From Kitasatospora sp. NA04385 (GTDB lineage Bacteria > Actinomycetota > Actinomycetes > Streptomycetales > Streptomycetaceae), in contig NZ_CP054919.1 of NCBI RefSeq assembly GCF_013364235.1, positions 6,615,059 through 6,679,058 of the forward strand: 64,000 nucleotides of DNA, in the 5' to 3' direction. The position numbers and the translations under genes were made by a program. Shown here piece after piece: positions 1 through 7,583 of the stretch. Each line of letters opens with the position of its first letter. Position 1 is the first letter of the stretch. Under the pieces are notes generated by a model that was not told the DNA's origin, ran no database searches, and saw only the letters and a program-made list of their open reading frames with translations.

Positions 1-1
1 C

Positions 2-382
2 GGCTGGTTCGCCCTGGTGCGGGAGCCGCGCCGGGACGCGGTCGCGTCCTGCCACCGCTCCGGCCCGGCCCTGCTCGACCCGGACCCGTTCAACTGGCGC
101 GCCCTGCACGGCCTGTCCGCCCTGCTGGCGCTCACCCCGCCGCACCCGGACGGCGCCCGGGCCCTGGGCGCGCTGGTGGAGGCCGCGCTGGTCCGGGTCC
201 GCGGCCTCGGCCCGCGCTCGCCGCTGACCGCCGCCGCCGCCGTCCGCGCCCTGACCGCCCGGGGCGGCCCGGAAGCCCGCGCCGAACTGGAGCGGCTGGC
301 CCCGCCGCTGGCGGCCGGGCCGCTGGCGTACAGGCCGACGGCCAAGGCGGTCGCGGCGGCCCTGGCCGGGTGGGGCGGCTAG
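2..382 (+). CDS. Hypothetical protein, C-terminal fragment
   Basis: The reading frame is open from the window edge to a TAG at 380-382, so only the last 126 codons are visible and the true start lies upstream. The visible part is rich in Ala, Leu, Pro and Arg, with alternating helices (for example LHGLSALLALTPPHP and AAAAVRALTARGGP). It has no membrane segment and no catalytic motif that I recognise. Third-position GC is very high, as expected for a real gene here. It converges on the enoyl-CoA hydratase gene, with about 40 bases between the two stops. A helical-repeat type protein is possible but no function can be assigned. Confidence 0.6.
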   Translation, partial: GWFALVREPRRDAVASCHRSGPALLDPDPFNWRALHGLSALLALTPPHPDGARALGALVEAALVRVRGLGPRSPLTAAAAVRALTARGGPEARAELERLAPPLAAGPLAYRPTAKAVAAALAGWGG

Positions 383-423
383 CGAGCAGCGGGGCCGGCC
401 GCCGCCGGGCTGCGGGCGGGGGG

Positions 424-1200
424 TCAGCCGTTGGTGAAGGTGGCCGGGCGCTTCTCGGCGAAGGCCGCCATGCCCTCCTTCTGGTCGGCGGTGGCGAAGG
501 CGGCGTGGAAGAGCCGCCGTTCGAACCGGACGCCCTCGGCGAGGGTGGTCTCGAAGGCCCGGTTCACGGACTCCTTCATCATCACGGCGGCGGGTAGCGA
601 CATCGCGGCGACCGCCTCGGCGACGGCGAGCGCCTCGGGCAGCAGCTGTTCGGCGGGGACGACCCGGGAGACCAGGCCGGCCCGCTCGGCCTCCTCGGCG
701 CCCATCGTCCGGCCGGTCAGGCACAGGTCCATGGCCTTGGCCTTGCCGACCGCGCGGGTCAGCCGCTGGGAGCCGCCGATGCCGGGGATGACGCCCAGCT
801 TGATCTCGGGCTGGCCGAACTTGGCGGTGTCGGCGGCGATCAGGATGTCGCAGAGCATCGCCAACTCGCAGCCGCCGCCCAGCGCGTAGCCCGCGACGGC
901 GGCGACCACCGGCTTGCGCAGCCGGCCCAGCTCGTCCCAGGGGCCGAGCCAGTCGTCGAGGTAGACGGCGGGGAAGCGGTTGTCCTGCATCTCCTTGATG
1001 TCGGCGCCGGCCGCGAAGGCCTTCGCCGAGCCGGTGACCACCAGCGCGCCGATCTCCGGGTCGCGGTCGAAGTCCCGGGCGGCCGCCACCACCTCGTTCA
1101 TCAGCCGGGTGTTGAGCGCGTTGAGCGCCTCGGGCCGGTTGAGGGTGATGATGCCGACCCGGCCCTTGCGGTCCACCAGGATCGTCTCGTACTCGGTCAT
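424..1200 (-). CDS. Enoyl-CoA hydratase (crotonase family)
   Basis: The 258-aa product has the usual length of bacterial enoyl-CoA hydratases, which add water to trans-2-enoyl-CoA in fatty acid, amino acid or phenylacetate degradation. The CoA and oxyanion-hole motif AAGADIKEM lies near residues 63-71 and GGGCELAM near 108-115. Both catalytic glutamates of the family are present: Glu112 in GGGCE and Glu132 in GQPE, spaced exactly 20 residues as in the rat enzyme. The C-terminal EGMAAFAEKRPATFTNG is typical of EchA/PaaF-like proteins. The ATG at 1200 follows a GAGGAAG ribosome site. A second crotonase-fold gene lies just upstream on the same strand. Substrate is not certain; a role in paa-type or general beta-oxidation is equally plausible. 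Confidence 0.95.
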   Translation of the reverse strand: MTEYETILVDRKGRVGIITLNRPEALNALNTRLMNEVVAAARDFDRDPEIGALVVTGSAKAFAAGADIKEMQDNRFPAVYLDDWLGPWDELGRLRKPVVAAVAGYALGGGCELAMLCDILIAADTAKFGQPEIKLGVIPGIGGSQRLTRAVGKAKAMDLCLTGRTMGAEEAERAGLVSRVVPAEQLLPEALAVAEAVAAMSLPAAVMMKESVNRAFETTLAEGVRFERRLFHAAFATADQKEGMAAFAEKRPATFTNG

Positions 1201-1275
1201 CGCCGCTTCTTCCTCTCCACACTGAGCGGAACCTCTGACGGTGGATACGATCTCCGAACGCCGCCCCGGATGCCA

Positions 1276-1292
1276 GTCTCGACAGGCGAGAC
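1276..1292. terminator. Small hairpin between two crotonase genes
   Basis: GTCTCG and CGAGAC form a perfect 6-bp stem around a 5-base loop in the 112-base gap between the two minus-strand crotonase-family genes. It could be a weak terminator or an operator. There is no T-tract, so the assignment is tentative. Confidence 0.25.
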
Positions 1293-1312
1293 GATGGTCA
1301 CCCCGGGGGAGT

Positions 1313-2374
1313 TCAGGCCAGCCCCAGGTCCCCGTCGGCGGGGACGGCGAAGAAGCGGGCGACGTCGGCGGCCGACACCCCGTCCAGGGTGGCGGGGGAC
1401 CAGTGCGGGTCGCGGTCCTTGTCGACGACCTGGGCGCGGATGCCCTCGACCAGGTCGTGGTGGGCCAGCGCGGCGCAGGAGATCCGGTACTCCTGGTCGA
1501 GGGTGGCCGCCAGCGAGGGCAGGGCGCGGGCCCGGCGCAGCGCGGCGAGCGTCACCTTGAGCATGGTGGGGGACTTGCCGAGCAGCTGCGCGGCGGCCTC
1601 CGCGGCGGCGGGCAGGCCGGTGGCGCGCAGCCGCTCCAGGATCTCCTCGACGCGGTCCGCGGCGTAGCAGTGGTCGATCCACTCCTGCTGCCCGGCCAGC
1701 GGGGACGCCGGGGCGGGCGCGGCGAGCGCGGCGACGGCCTTGGCGGGGTCGTCCCCGGCGGTGAGCCGTTCGGCGAGGTCGGGCAGCGCGGCGGAGGGCA
1801 CGAAGTGGTCGGCGAAGCCGCAGTGCAGGGCGTCGCCGGCCGTCATGGTGGCGGCGGTGAGGCCGACGTGGGTGCCGAGTTCGCCGGGGGCGAGGGCGAG
1901 CAGGCGGCTGCCGCCGACGTCCGGGACGAGGCCGATCCGGGTCTCCGGCATGGCGACGGCCGAGCGCTCGGTGACGATCCGGATGCCCGCGTGCCCGGAC
2001 AGGCCGACGCCGCCGCCCATGGTGATGCCGTCCATCAGCGCGACGTACGGCTTCGGGTAGCGGGAGACCAGCTCGTTGAGCGGGTACTCGACCCGGAAGA
2101 GCGCCCGGGTGCCCGCGCCGCCGAGCTTGGCGTCGTCGTGCACGGCGCGGATGTCGGCGCCCGCGCACAGGCCGCGCCCGCCCGCGCCGGAGAGCAGGAC
2201 GGCGCTCACCGCGTCGTCCCCGGCCCAGGCGTCCAGGGCGGCGCGGACGGTCTCCAGCATCGGGCGGGTCAGTGAGTTGAGGGCGCGCGGCCGGTTGAGG
2301 GTGATCCGCCCGAGCGGGCCGGTCCGCTCGATCAGCACGTCCTGCTGGGTGCCCTGGCTGTCGGGGGTGTTCAT
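1313..2374 (-). CDS. 3-hydroxyisobutyryl-CoA hydrolase (HIBYL-CoA hydrolase)
   Basis: The 353-aa crotonase-fold protein matches the length of HIBCH-type hydrolases, which are about 100 residues longer than enoyl-CoA hydratases. These enzymes release free 3-hydroxyisobutyrate from its CoA ester in valine degradation. Motifs seen are TLNRPRALNSL, GAGGRGLCAGADIRA, YPKPYVALMDGITMGGGVGL and AMPETRIGLVPDVGGS. The long C-terminal half ending in DPHWSPATLDGVSAADV is diagnostic of the HIBCH branch. I chose the ATG at 2374 because an ACGGGAG ribosome site sits just upstream; an earlier in-frame ATG at 2440 lies inside a palindromic operator-like region and lacks such a site. It may be co-transcribed with the enoyl-CoA hydratase. 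Confidence 0.92.
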   Translation of the reverse strand: MNTPDSQGTQQDVLIERTGPLGRITLNRPRALNSLTRPMLETVRAALDAWAGDDAVSAVLLSGAGGRGLCAGADIRAVHDDAKLGGAGTRALFRVEYPLNELVSRYPKPYVALMDGITMGGGVGLSGHAGIRIVTERSAVAMPETRIGLVPDVGGSRLLALAPGELGTHVGLTAATMTAGDALHCGFADHFVPSAALPDLAERLTAGDDPAKAVAALAAPAPASPLAGQQEWIDHCYAADRVEEILERLRATGLPAAAEAAAQLLGKSPTMLKVTLAALRRARALPSLAATLDQEYRISCAALAHHDLVEGIRAQVVDKDRDPHWSPATLDGVSAADVARFFAVPADGDLGLA

Positions 2375-2406
2375 GGCCGCCGCTCCCGTCCGTTCGGATC
2401 GTACCG

Positions 2407-2430
2407 AGGTCTTTTCCGGTCCGAAGACCT
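2407..2430. promoter_or_regulatory. 24-bp palindrome upstream of HIBYL-CoA hydrolase
   Basis: AGGTCTT (2407-2413) and AAGACCT (2424-2430) are perfect 7-bp inverted arms around a 10-base centre. They lie 33 bases upstream of the chosen start codon at 2374, where an operator would be expected. The size fits a dimeric TetR- or GntR-type repressor. The cognate regulator is not obvious in the window. Confidence 0.45.
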
Positions 2431-2497
2431 TCCGGTGCACCGTACCGGGCCTGTCCGGCGGGTCGGCAGGCCCGGGTCGGCGGCGGGGCCGCGCGCA

Positions 2498-2601
2498 GCA
2501 GCGGCACGGCGAGCAGCTCAGCAGCGGCGCAGCGGCACGGCGGGCAGCTCAGCAGGGACGCAGCGCGCAGCTCAGCAGGGACGCAGCGGCATGGCGAGCA
2601 G
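2498..2601. repeat. Imperfect tandem repeats, four copies
   Basis: Four imperfect units of 23-31 bases, three of them ending in CAGCTCA, run from 2498 to 2601 (boundaries near 2520, 2551 and 2574). They cover the stop codon of the small secreted peptide gene on the minus strand, and the TGA of that gene is itself one of the repeated CTCA elements. The array explains the odd low-complexity C-terminus of that peptide. Confidence 0.7.
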
Positions 2602-2754
2602 GACCGGGGTGGCGGGGGCGAGCGGGCGCGGGGCGAAGCCGCAGAGCTGCACGGGGTGCGGGACCAGCGGGAGCGCCTGGGCCTGCGGCACGGGCATCAG
2701 CAGGTTGGCGGCGGCGAGCGCGGCTCCGCAGACCAGGGTGCGCAGCTTCATCAT
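2572..2754 (-). CDS. Small putative secreted peptide (60 aa)
   Basis: A 60-codon frame begins ATG at 2754 behind a strong CCGGAGGACCCCG ribosome site. Its N-terminus has two Met-Lys residues, then a hydrophobic stretch (LVCGAALAAANLLMP) and PQAQALP, which looks like a signal peptide with cleavage near residue 28. The mature part would be about 32 Pro/Leu-rich residues with two Cys, including the terminal one. The 3' end lies in a tandem repeat that also duplicates the stop region, so the C-terminus may be recently altered. No homologue is recognised. The ribosome site and signal sequence support translation; function is unknown. Confidence 0.45.
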   Translation of the reverse strand: MMKLRTLVCGAALAAANLLMPVPQAQALPLVPHPVQLCGFAPRPLAPATPVLLAMPLRPC

Positions 2755-2918
2755 CGGGGTCCTCCGGGGAAGAGAGTCGTCCTCGAACGGTCGCGACCCG
2801 CCCCGTCGGCGCCTGGCGTGGGCGGCCCGGCTCGGGGGGAGGTCGCCGGTTCTGTCGGGACAAACTTCTAGTGGCGGAGGGGTTTGCGGCCGCGGAACCT
2901 CACCCGTTCGGCGGCGTG

Positions 2919-2958
2919 CTGCGGGCGCGCCATTGACGTCGCGGCGACGCGCCCGCAG
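2919..2958. terminator. Terminator downstream of the homogentisate operon
   Basis: CTGCGGGCGCG (2919-2929) pairs perfectly with CGCGCCCGCAG (2948-2958), an 11-bp GC stem. The 18-base loop can itself form a small GTCG/CGAC hairpin. It lies about 50 bases after the fumarylacetoacetase stop on the minus strand, as expected for an intrinsic terminator of a high-GC actinomycete. Confidence 0.6.
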
Positions 2959-3010
2959 CCGCGCGGGGGGACCGGCCCACTGCCAGGTCGGCCGGCCCTC
3001 CGCGGCGGGG

Positions 3011-4228
3011 TCAGCCGGCGATCGTGCCGGTGACCTCGCCGAACCCGACCCGCAGGCCCCCCGGCCCGGGGGCGGTCGCGGTGATGGACACCTCGTCGCC
3101 GTCCTCCAGGAAGGTGCGCGCGGTGCCGTCGGGCAGTTCGAGGGGGTGCTCGCCGTTCCAGGTGAGCTCGATCAGCGCGCCCCGGGTGTCCGGCTCCGGC
3201 CCGGAGACGGTGCCGGAGGCGTACAGGTCGCCGGTGCGCAGGCTCGCGCCGTTGGCGGTCAGGTGGGCGAGCTGCTGGGCGGCGGTCCAGTACATGGTGG
3301 CGAACGGCGGCCGGGAGACGGGGTGCCCGTTCAGCGAGACCTCCAGCGCCAGGTCCAGGCCCCAGGGTTCGGCCTTCCGGTCGTCCAGGTACGGCAGCGG
3401 CTCCACGTCGCGCTCCGGCGGGGCGACCCGGGCGTGCCGCAGCGCGTCCAGCGGTACCACCCAGGGGGAGAGCGAGGTGGCGAAGGACTTGCCGAGGAAC
3501 GGGCCGAGCGGCACGTACTCCCAGGCCTGGATGTCGCGTGCCGACCAGTCGTTGAGCAGGCAGACGCCGAACACGTGGTCCTCGAAGCCGTCCAGCGCCA
3601 CCGGGTGGCCCATCGAGCTGGGCGTGCCGACCACGAAGGCGACCTCGGCCTCGATGTCGAGGCGGCGGGACGGGCCGTGGCTCGGCGCCGCGTCGGCGGG
3701 GGCCTTGCGCTGGCCGTGCGGGCGCACCACCGGGGTGCCGGAGACCACCACGGTGCCGGCCCGGCCGTGGTAACCGATCGGCAGGTGCTTCCAGTTGGGG
3801 GTCAGCGGCTCCTGGCCCGGCCGGAAGATCTTCCCCAGGTTGGTGGCGTGGTGCTCGGAGGCGTAGAAGTCGACGTAGTCGGCGACCTCGAACGGCAGGT
3901 GCAGCTCGACCTCCGCCAGCGGCAGCAGGCAGGGCTCGACGGCCGCCCGGTGCGCCGGGTCGGTCAGCCAGGAGGTGAGCGCGGCGCGCACCGCCTGCCA
4001 GGTCGGACGGCCGGACGCCATCAGCGGGTTGAGGTTCTCCGCCTCCAGCAGCGCCGAGGACGGGCCGATCGCCCGGGCGGCCGCCCCGGCGTCCAGCACC
4101 AGCTCCCCGATCCGGACGCCGATCCGCCGCCGGCCGGGCCGGTCGGCGGCGGTGAACACGCCGTAGGGGAGGTTGTGGACGCCGAACGGGGAGTCGGCGG
4201 GCAGGTCGAGCCAGGTGGCGGTGGTCAA
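3011..4228 (-). CDS. fahA: Fumarylacetoacetase
   Basis: The 405-aa protein cleaves fumarylacetoacetate to fumarate and acetoacetate, the last step of tyrosine/homogentisate degradation in the cytoplasm. Family features are the N-terminal SPFGVHNLPYGVF, the metal/substrate region DFYASEHHATNLGKIFRP, YHGRAGTVVVSGTP, the acidic metal ligands in LDIEAEVAFVVG, the LLNDWSARDIQAWEY motif and the C-terminal GTVSGPEP. The length is normal for FAH. The start is TTG at 4228 with a GGAG ribosome site; it overlaps the stop of the upstream gene as TTGA, so the two are translationally coupled. It is the last gene of a four-gene operon hppD-hmgA-unknown-fahA. A rare TTG start may reduce its translation. Confidence 0.96.
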   Translation of the reverse strand: MTTATWLDLPADSPFGVHNLPYGVFTAADRPGRRRIGVRIGELVLDAGAAARAIGPSSALLEAENLNPLMASGRPTWQAVRAALTSWLTDPAHRAAVEPCLLPLAEVELHLPFEVADYVDFYASEHHATNLGKIFRPGQEPLTPNWKHLPIGYHGRAGTVVVSGTPVVRPHGQRKAPADAAPSHGPSRRLDIEAEVAFVVGTPSSMGHPVALDGFEDHVFGVCLLNDWSARDIQAWEYVPLGPFLGKSFATSLSPWVVPLDALRHARVAPPERDVEPLPYLDDRKAEPWGLDLALEVSLNGHPVSRPPFATMYWTAAQQLAHLTANGASLRTGDLYASGTVSGPEPDTRGALIELTWNGEHPLELPDGTARTFLEDGDEVSITATAPGPGGLRVGFGEVTGTIAG

Positions 4229-5019
4229 GGGGTCTCCAGGAGGCCGAGTCGGGCGAGGTCTTCCAGCGGCTCGGCGATGCTACAGGTGCCGAAGGAGGTG
4301 AACGAGGCGCGGGCATCCGTCACCTGACGACCCGTCAGCGACTCGACGGCGGTGGCCAGTCGGGCGCCGTCCCGCTCGGCGAGCAGTTCGACGGCCTGCG
4401 CGCGGTCGGAGGCCGCGGCCGCCAGCAGCAGGTTGAGGAAGCCGTGGTGCTCGTAGCCGGTGCCCAGGTCGGTGTGCCGCACCGCGTGGTGCAGCCCCGC
4501 CGTGCACTTGTACGGCAGGGCGCGCTCGGCGCAGCCCCGCAGGAAGGCGGCCAGCTCGGTGACGGACGGGAAGGCCGCGTAACCCAGGCCGCCGGTGCGG
4601 TACTTGGCGCGGTAGCGGGTGCCGGTCAGGGCGTCCAAGCCGTCCTCCAGCCGCTCCGAGCGGGGCAGCTCGACCGCCGCCCCGACGCCCTCGGGCAGCA
4701 GCGCGTCCAGTTCGGCCACCGCCGCCCGGACGTCCTCGCCCGCCGCGTACTCGACGATGGCGAGCTCCAGGCCGTCCGCCGCCTCCAGCGCCTCGGCCAG
4801 CCGGCCCGGGCCGACCACCAGGCCGACCGCGAACCCCGGTGCCAGCGCGCGCAGTTCGGCCAGCCGGTCGACGGGGGCGAGCAGCGGGCCGACCGCCCCC
4901 GCGTACCAGGCGGCGCGGTGCGCCCGGTGCGCGGGGACGGCCCCGGCCAGCGGCAGGTCGCCCGGCGGGAAGACCGCCGCGTCGTCGAACAGCCCCCGGT
5001 ACAGCTCGGGTACGTTCAT
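4225..5019 (-). CDS. Unassigned protein of the homogentisate operon; candidate isomerase
   Basis: This 264-aa protein sits between homogentisate dioxygenase and fumarylacetoacetase, with ATGA overlap upstream and TTGA overlap downstream, so it is strictly co-translated with both. The canonical pathway needs maleylacetoacetate isomerase between those steps, normally a glutathione-S-transferase-type enzyme; actinomycetes lack glutathione. The sequence is not GST-like and not DinB-like. It shows alternating helix/strand segments (GFAVGLVVGPGRL, LELAIVEY), a Lys-Cys motif in PYKCTAGLHHAVRHT near residue 190, and HHGFLNLLLAA, suggesting a barrel-like enzyme with a His/Cys-rich pocket. The ATG at 5019 begins MNVPELYRGLFDDAAVFPPG. 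The role as a thiol-independent isomerase is my inference from position; an accessory or regulatory role cannot be excluded. Confidence 0.85.
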   Translation of the reverse strand: MNVPELYRGLFDDAAVFPPGDLPLAGAVPAHRAHRAAWYAGAVGPLLAPVDRLAELRALAPGFAVGLVVGPGRLAEALEAADGLELAIVEYAAGEDVRAAVAELDALLPEGVGAAVELPRSERLEDGLDALTGTRYRAKYRTGGLGYAAFPSVTELAAFLRGCAERALPYKCTAGLHHAVRHTDLGTGYEHHGFLNLLLAAAASDRAQAVELLAERDGARLATAVESLTGRQVTDARASFTSFGTCSIAEPLEDLARLGLLETP

Positions 5020-6203
5020 CGCCTCGCCCAGGTCCACGCGTAGTTCGGGTCCTCGCTCGCGGTGGCGGCCTCGCCGAGCTCCAGCGGGCGGAAGGTGTCC
5101 ACCATCACCGCCAGCTCGTCGAAGAACTCCACGCCGATCGAGCGCTCGTAGGCGCCCGGCTGCGGGCCGTGGGTGTGGCCGCCGGGGTGCAGCGAGATCG
5201 ACCCCTGTCCGATGCCGGAGCCCTTGCGGGCCTCGTAGTTCCCGCCGCAGTAGAACATCACCTCGTCGCTGTCCACGTTCGCGTGGTAGTACGGCACCGG
5301 GATCGACAGCGGGTGGTAGTCCACCTTGCGCGGGACGAAGTTGCAGATCACGAAGTTGGTGCCCTCGAACACCTGGTGGGCCGGCGGCGGCTGGTGCACC
5401 CGCCCGGTGATCGGCTCGTAGTCCGCGATGTTGAACGCGTACGGGTACAGGCAGCCGTCCCAGCCCACCACGTCGAACGGGTGGTGCGGCACCGTGTAGC
5501 GGGTGCCGACCACGCCGCCCGGGCCGCGGTGCTTGACCAGCACGTCCACCTCGCCGCCCTCGACCAGCAGCGGGCCCTCGGGCCCGCGCAGGTCCCGCTC
5601 GCAGAACGGCGCGTGCTCCAGCAGCTGGCCGAACTTCGACAGGTAGCGGCGGGCCGGGGTGATGTGGCTGTTCGCCTCGATGCAGTACGCGCGCAGCGGG
5701 GCGTCCCCGGTCGGCACCCAGCGGTGGGTGGTCGCCCGGGGGACCAGCAGGTAGTCGCCCGGCCCGGCGGTGATCGTGCCGAACACCGTCTCCAGCACGG
5801 CCGTTCCGGACTCCACGTACACGCACTCGTCGCCCAGCCCGTTGCGGTACAGCTCGCTGGGCGCGCCCGCCGCGACGTAGGAGATCCGCACGTCCGCGTT
5901 GCCGAGGACGAGCCGGCGGCCGGTCACCGCGTCCGCCGACTTCCACTCCTCGCCCGGGAACAGCTCGTGCAGCTTCAGGTGGCGGGGGAGCAGCGGGAGG
6001 TTGGCGGTGGTCGACTGGTCCGGCAGCTCCCAGACCGAGGCGGCCGTCACCGCGGAGGGGATGTGTCGGTGGTACAGCAGCGAGGAGTCCGAGGAGAAGC
6101 CCTCCTCGCCCATCAACTCCTCGTAGTACAGGCCCCCTTCGGGGGTGCGGTGCTGGGTGTGCCGCTTGGGCGGCACCGAGCCCAGCTGCCGGTAGTACGC
6201 CAT
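5016..6203 (-). CDS. hmgA: Homogentisate 1,2-dioxygenase
   Basis: The 395-aa enzyme opens the ring of homogentisate with O2 to give maleylacetoacetate, using a non-haem Fe(II) in a cupin fold. Family signatures include the N-terminal YRQLGSVPPKRHTQHR, the Trp/His-rich HHPFDVVGWDGCLYPYAFN, FVPRKVDYHPLSIPVPYYH, DEVMFYCGGNYEAR and the iron-site region SISLHPGGHTHGPQPG followed by SIGVEFFDELAVMVDTF. Its length is at the short end of the family and typical of actinomycetes. ATG at 6203; the stop overlaps the next gene as ATGA. It lies 35 bases after hppD, so the operon order follows the pathway order. Confidence 0.97.
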   Translation of the reverse strand: MAYYRQLGSVPPKRHTQHRTPEGGLYYEELMGEEGFSSDSSLLYHRHIPSAVTAASVWELPDQSTTANLPLLPRHLKLHELFPGEEWKSADAVTGRRLVLGNADVRISYVAAGAPSELYRNGLGDECVYVESGTAVLETVFGTITAGPGDYLLVPRATTHRWVPTGDAPLRAYCIEANSHITPARRYLSKFGQLLEHAPFCERDLRGPEGPLLVEGGEVDVLVKHRGPGGVVGTRYTVPHHPFDVVGWDGCLYPYAFNIADYEPITGRVHQPPPAHQVFEGTNFVICNFVPRKVDYHPLSIPVPYYHANVDSDEVMFYCGGNYEARKGSGIGQGSISLHPGGHTHGPQPGAYERSIGVEFFDELAVMVDTFRPLELGEAATASEDPNYAWTWARR

Positions 6204-6238
6204 CGCCCTACATCTCCCTGTCGCCGGTGGTGGCTCGG

Positions 6239-7450
6239 TCAGAGGTTGCCGCGCCGGTCCTGCTCGCGCTCGATCGCCTCGAACAGGGCCTTGAAGTTGC
6301 CCTTGCCGAAGCCCAGCGAACCGTGCCGCTCGATGAACTCGTAGAAGACGGTCGGCCGGTCGCCGATCGGCTTGGTGAAGATCTGCAGCAGGTAGCCGTC
6401 CTCGTCGCGGTCCACCAGGATGCCGCGCGACTGCAGCTCCTCGATCGGCACCCGGACGTGGCCGATCCGCTCGCGCAGTTCCGGGTCCTCGTAGTACGAG
6501 TCCGGGGTGGACAGGAACTCGACGCCGCGCGAGCGCAGCACGTCGACCGTGGTGAGGATGTCGTTGGTGGCCAGCGCCATGTGCTGGCAGCCCGGGCCGG
6601 TGTAGAACTCCAGGTACTCGTCGATCTGCGACTTCTTCTTCGCCACGGCCGGCTCGTTCAGCGGGAACTTCACCCGGTGGTTGCCGCTCGCCACCACCTT
6701 CGACATCAGCGCCGAGTAGTCGGTGGCGATGTCGTCGCCGACGAACTCCGCCATGTTCACGAAGCCCATCACCCGGTTGTAGAACGACACCCACTCGTCC
6801 ATCTTGCCCAGCTCGACGTTGCCCACCGCGTGGTCGAGCGCCTGGAACAGCCGCTTCGGCGCGCCCTCGGGGCGGACCACCGTCGAGGTGCGGGCCACGT
6901 AGCCCGGCAGGTACGGGCCGGTGTAGCGGGAGCGGTCGACCAGGGTGTGCCGGGTCTCGCCGTACGCGGCGATCGCGGCCCGGCGCACCGTGCCGTGCTC
7001 GTCCGAGACGTCGTTCGGCTCCTCCAGGACCGTGGCGCCCTGGGAGCGGGCGTGCGCGATGCACTTGTCCACGTCCGGGACCTCCATCGCCAGGTCGACC
7101 ACGCCGTCGCCGTGCCGGCGGTGGTGGTCCAGCAGCGGGCTGTCCGGCGAGACGCCGCCCTTGATCACGAAGCGGCAGGAGCCCGAGCGCAGCACGAACG
7201 CCTTGCGGTCCCGGCGGCCGGTCTCCGGGCCCGAGTAGGCGACCAGCTCCATGCCGAACACGGACTGGTAGAACTGGGCCGTCTGGGTCGCGTTGCCCAC
7301 CACGAAGACGACCGCGTCCTGCGCGGTGACCGGGAACGGGTCGGTCGAGGCGTCGTACTCCACCAGGCCCACCAGGGTGCGCAGCTGCTCGGCCGTCAGA
7401 CCGGCCTGCAGTTCCTCGGGGGTCAGTTCAACAGCGGCGTCGGCGGTCAT
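6239..7450 (-). CDS. hppD: 4-hydroxyphenylpyruvate dioxygenase
   Basis: The 403-aa Fe(II) enzyme converts 4-hydroxyphenylpyruvate to homogentisate. Two VOC-type halves are visible: an N-terminal one with FVVGNATQTAQFYQSVFGMEL, and the catalytic C-terminal one with LDHAVGNV, GCQHMALATNDI, VFYEFIER (Glu ligand) and the closing helix GFGKGNFKALFEAIEREQ. The first two His ligands lie in LDHAV and CQHMA. I chose ATG 7450 because GTGGAGG stands 8 bases upstream and homologues begin near this point; the frame is open further upstream but that stretch carries a palindromic operator. First gene of the tyrosine catabolic operon. Streptomyces species use this pathway to make and destroy melanin-like homogentisate products. 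Confidence 0.97.
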   Translation of the reverse strand: MTADAAVELTPEELQAGLTAEQLRTLVGLVEYDASTDPFPVTAQDAVVFVVGNATQTAQFYQSVFGMELVAYSGPETGRRDRKAFVLRSGSCRFVIKGGVSPDSPLLDHHRRHGDGVVDLAMEVPDVDKCIAHARSQGATVLEEPNDVSDEHGTVRRAAIAAYGETRHTLVDRSRYTGPYLPGYVARTSTVVRPEGAPKRLFQALDHAVGNVELGKMDEWVSFYNRVMGFVNMAEFVGDDIATDYSALMSKVVASGNHRVKFPLNEPAVAKKKSQIDEYLEFYTGPGCQHMALATNDILTTVDVLRSRGVEFLSTPDSYYEDPELRERIGHVRVPIEELQSRGILVDRDEDGYLLQIFTKPIGDRPTVFYEFIERHGSLGFGKGNFKALFEAIEREQDRRGNL

Positions 7451-7529
7451 GGGGCATTCCTCCACGTCGAGGTCGGTTGCGCAGAGCTTGCTCCTGCTCG
7501 GGGGAGTGGGCAACAGGTCCGAAACCGGC

Positions 7530-7553
7530 TGCTCAATGTGTACAAGATGAGCA
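7530..7553. promoter_or_regulatory. Operator-like palindrome upstream of hppD
   Basis: The 24 bases read TGCTCA, 3 bases, TGTACA, 3 bases, TGAGCA. All three hexamers obey one dyad centred in TGTACA (itself palindromic), so 18 of 24 positions are symmetric. It lies about 80 bases upstream of the hppD start. A second TGTACG-N3-TGCTCA arrangement sits at 7572-7586. Multiple phased half-sites of this kind fit an Lrp/AsnC-type activator, the family commonly found beside hpd genes in Streptomyces, although no such gene lies in this window. The regulator identity is inference. Confidence 0.55.
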
Positions 7554-7583
7554 GCGCGGTGCCGTTCCGGCTGTACGGATTGC

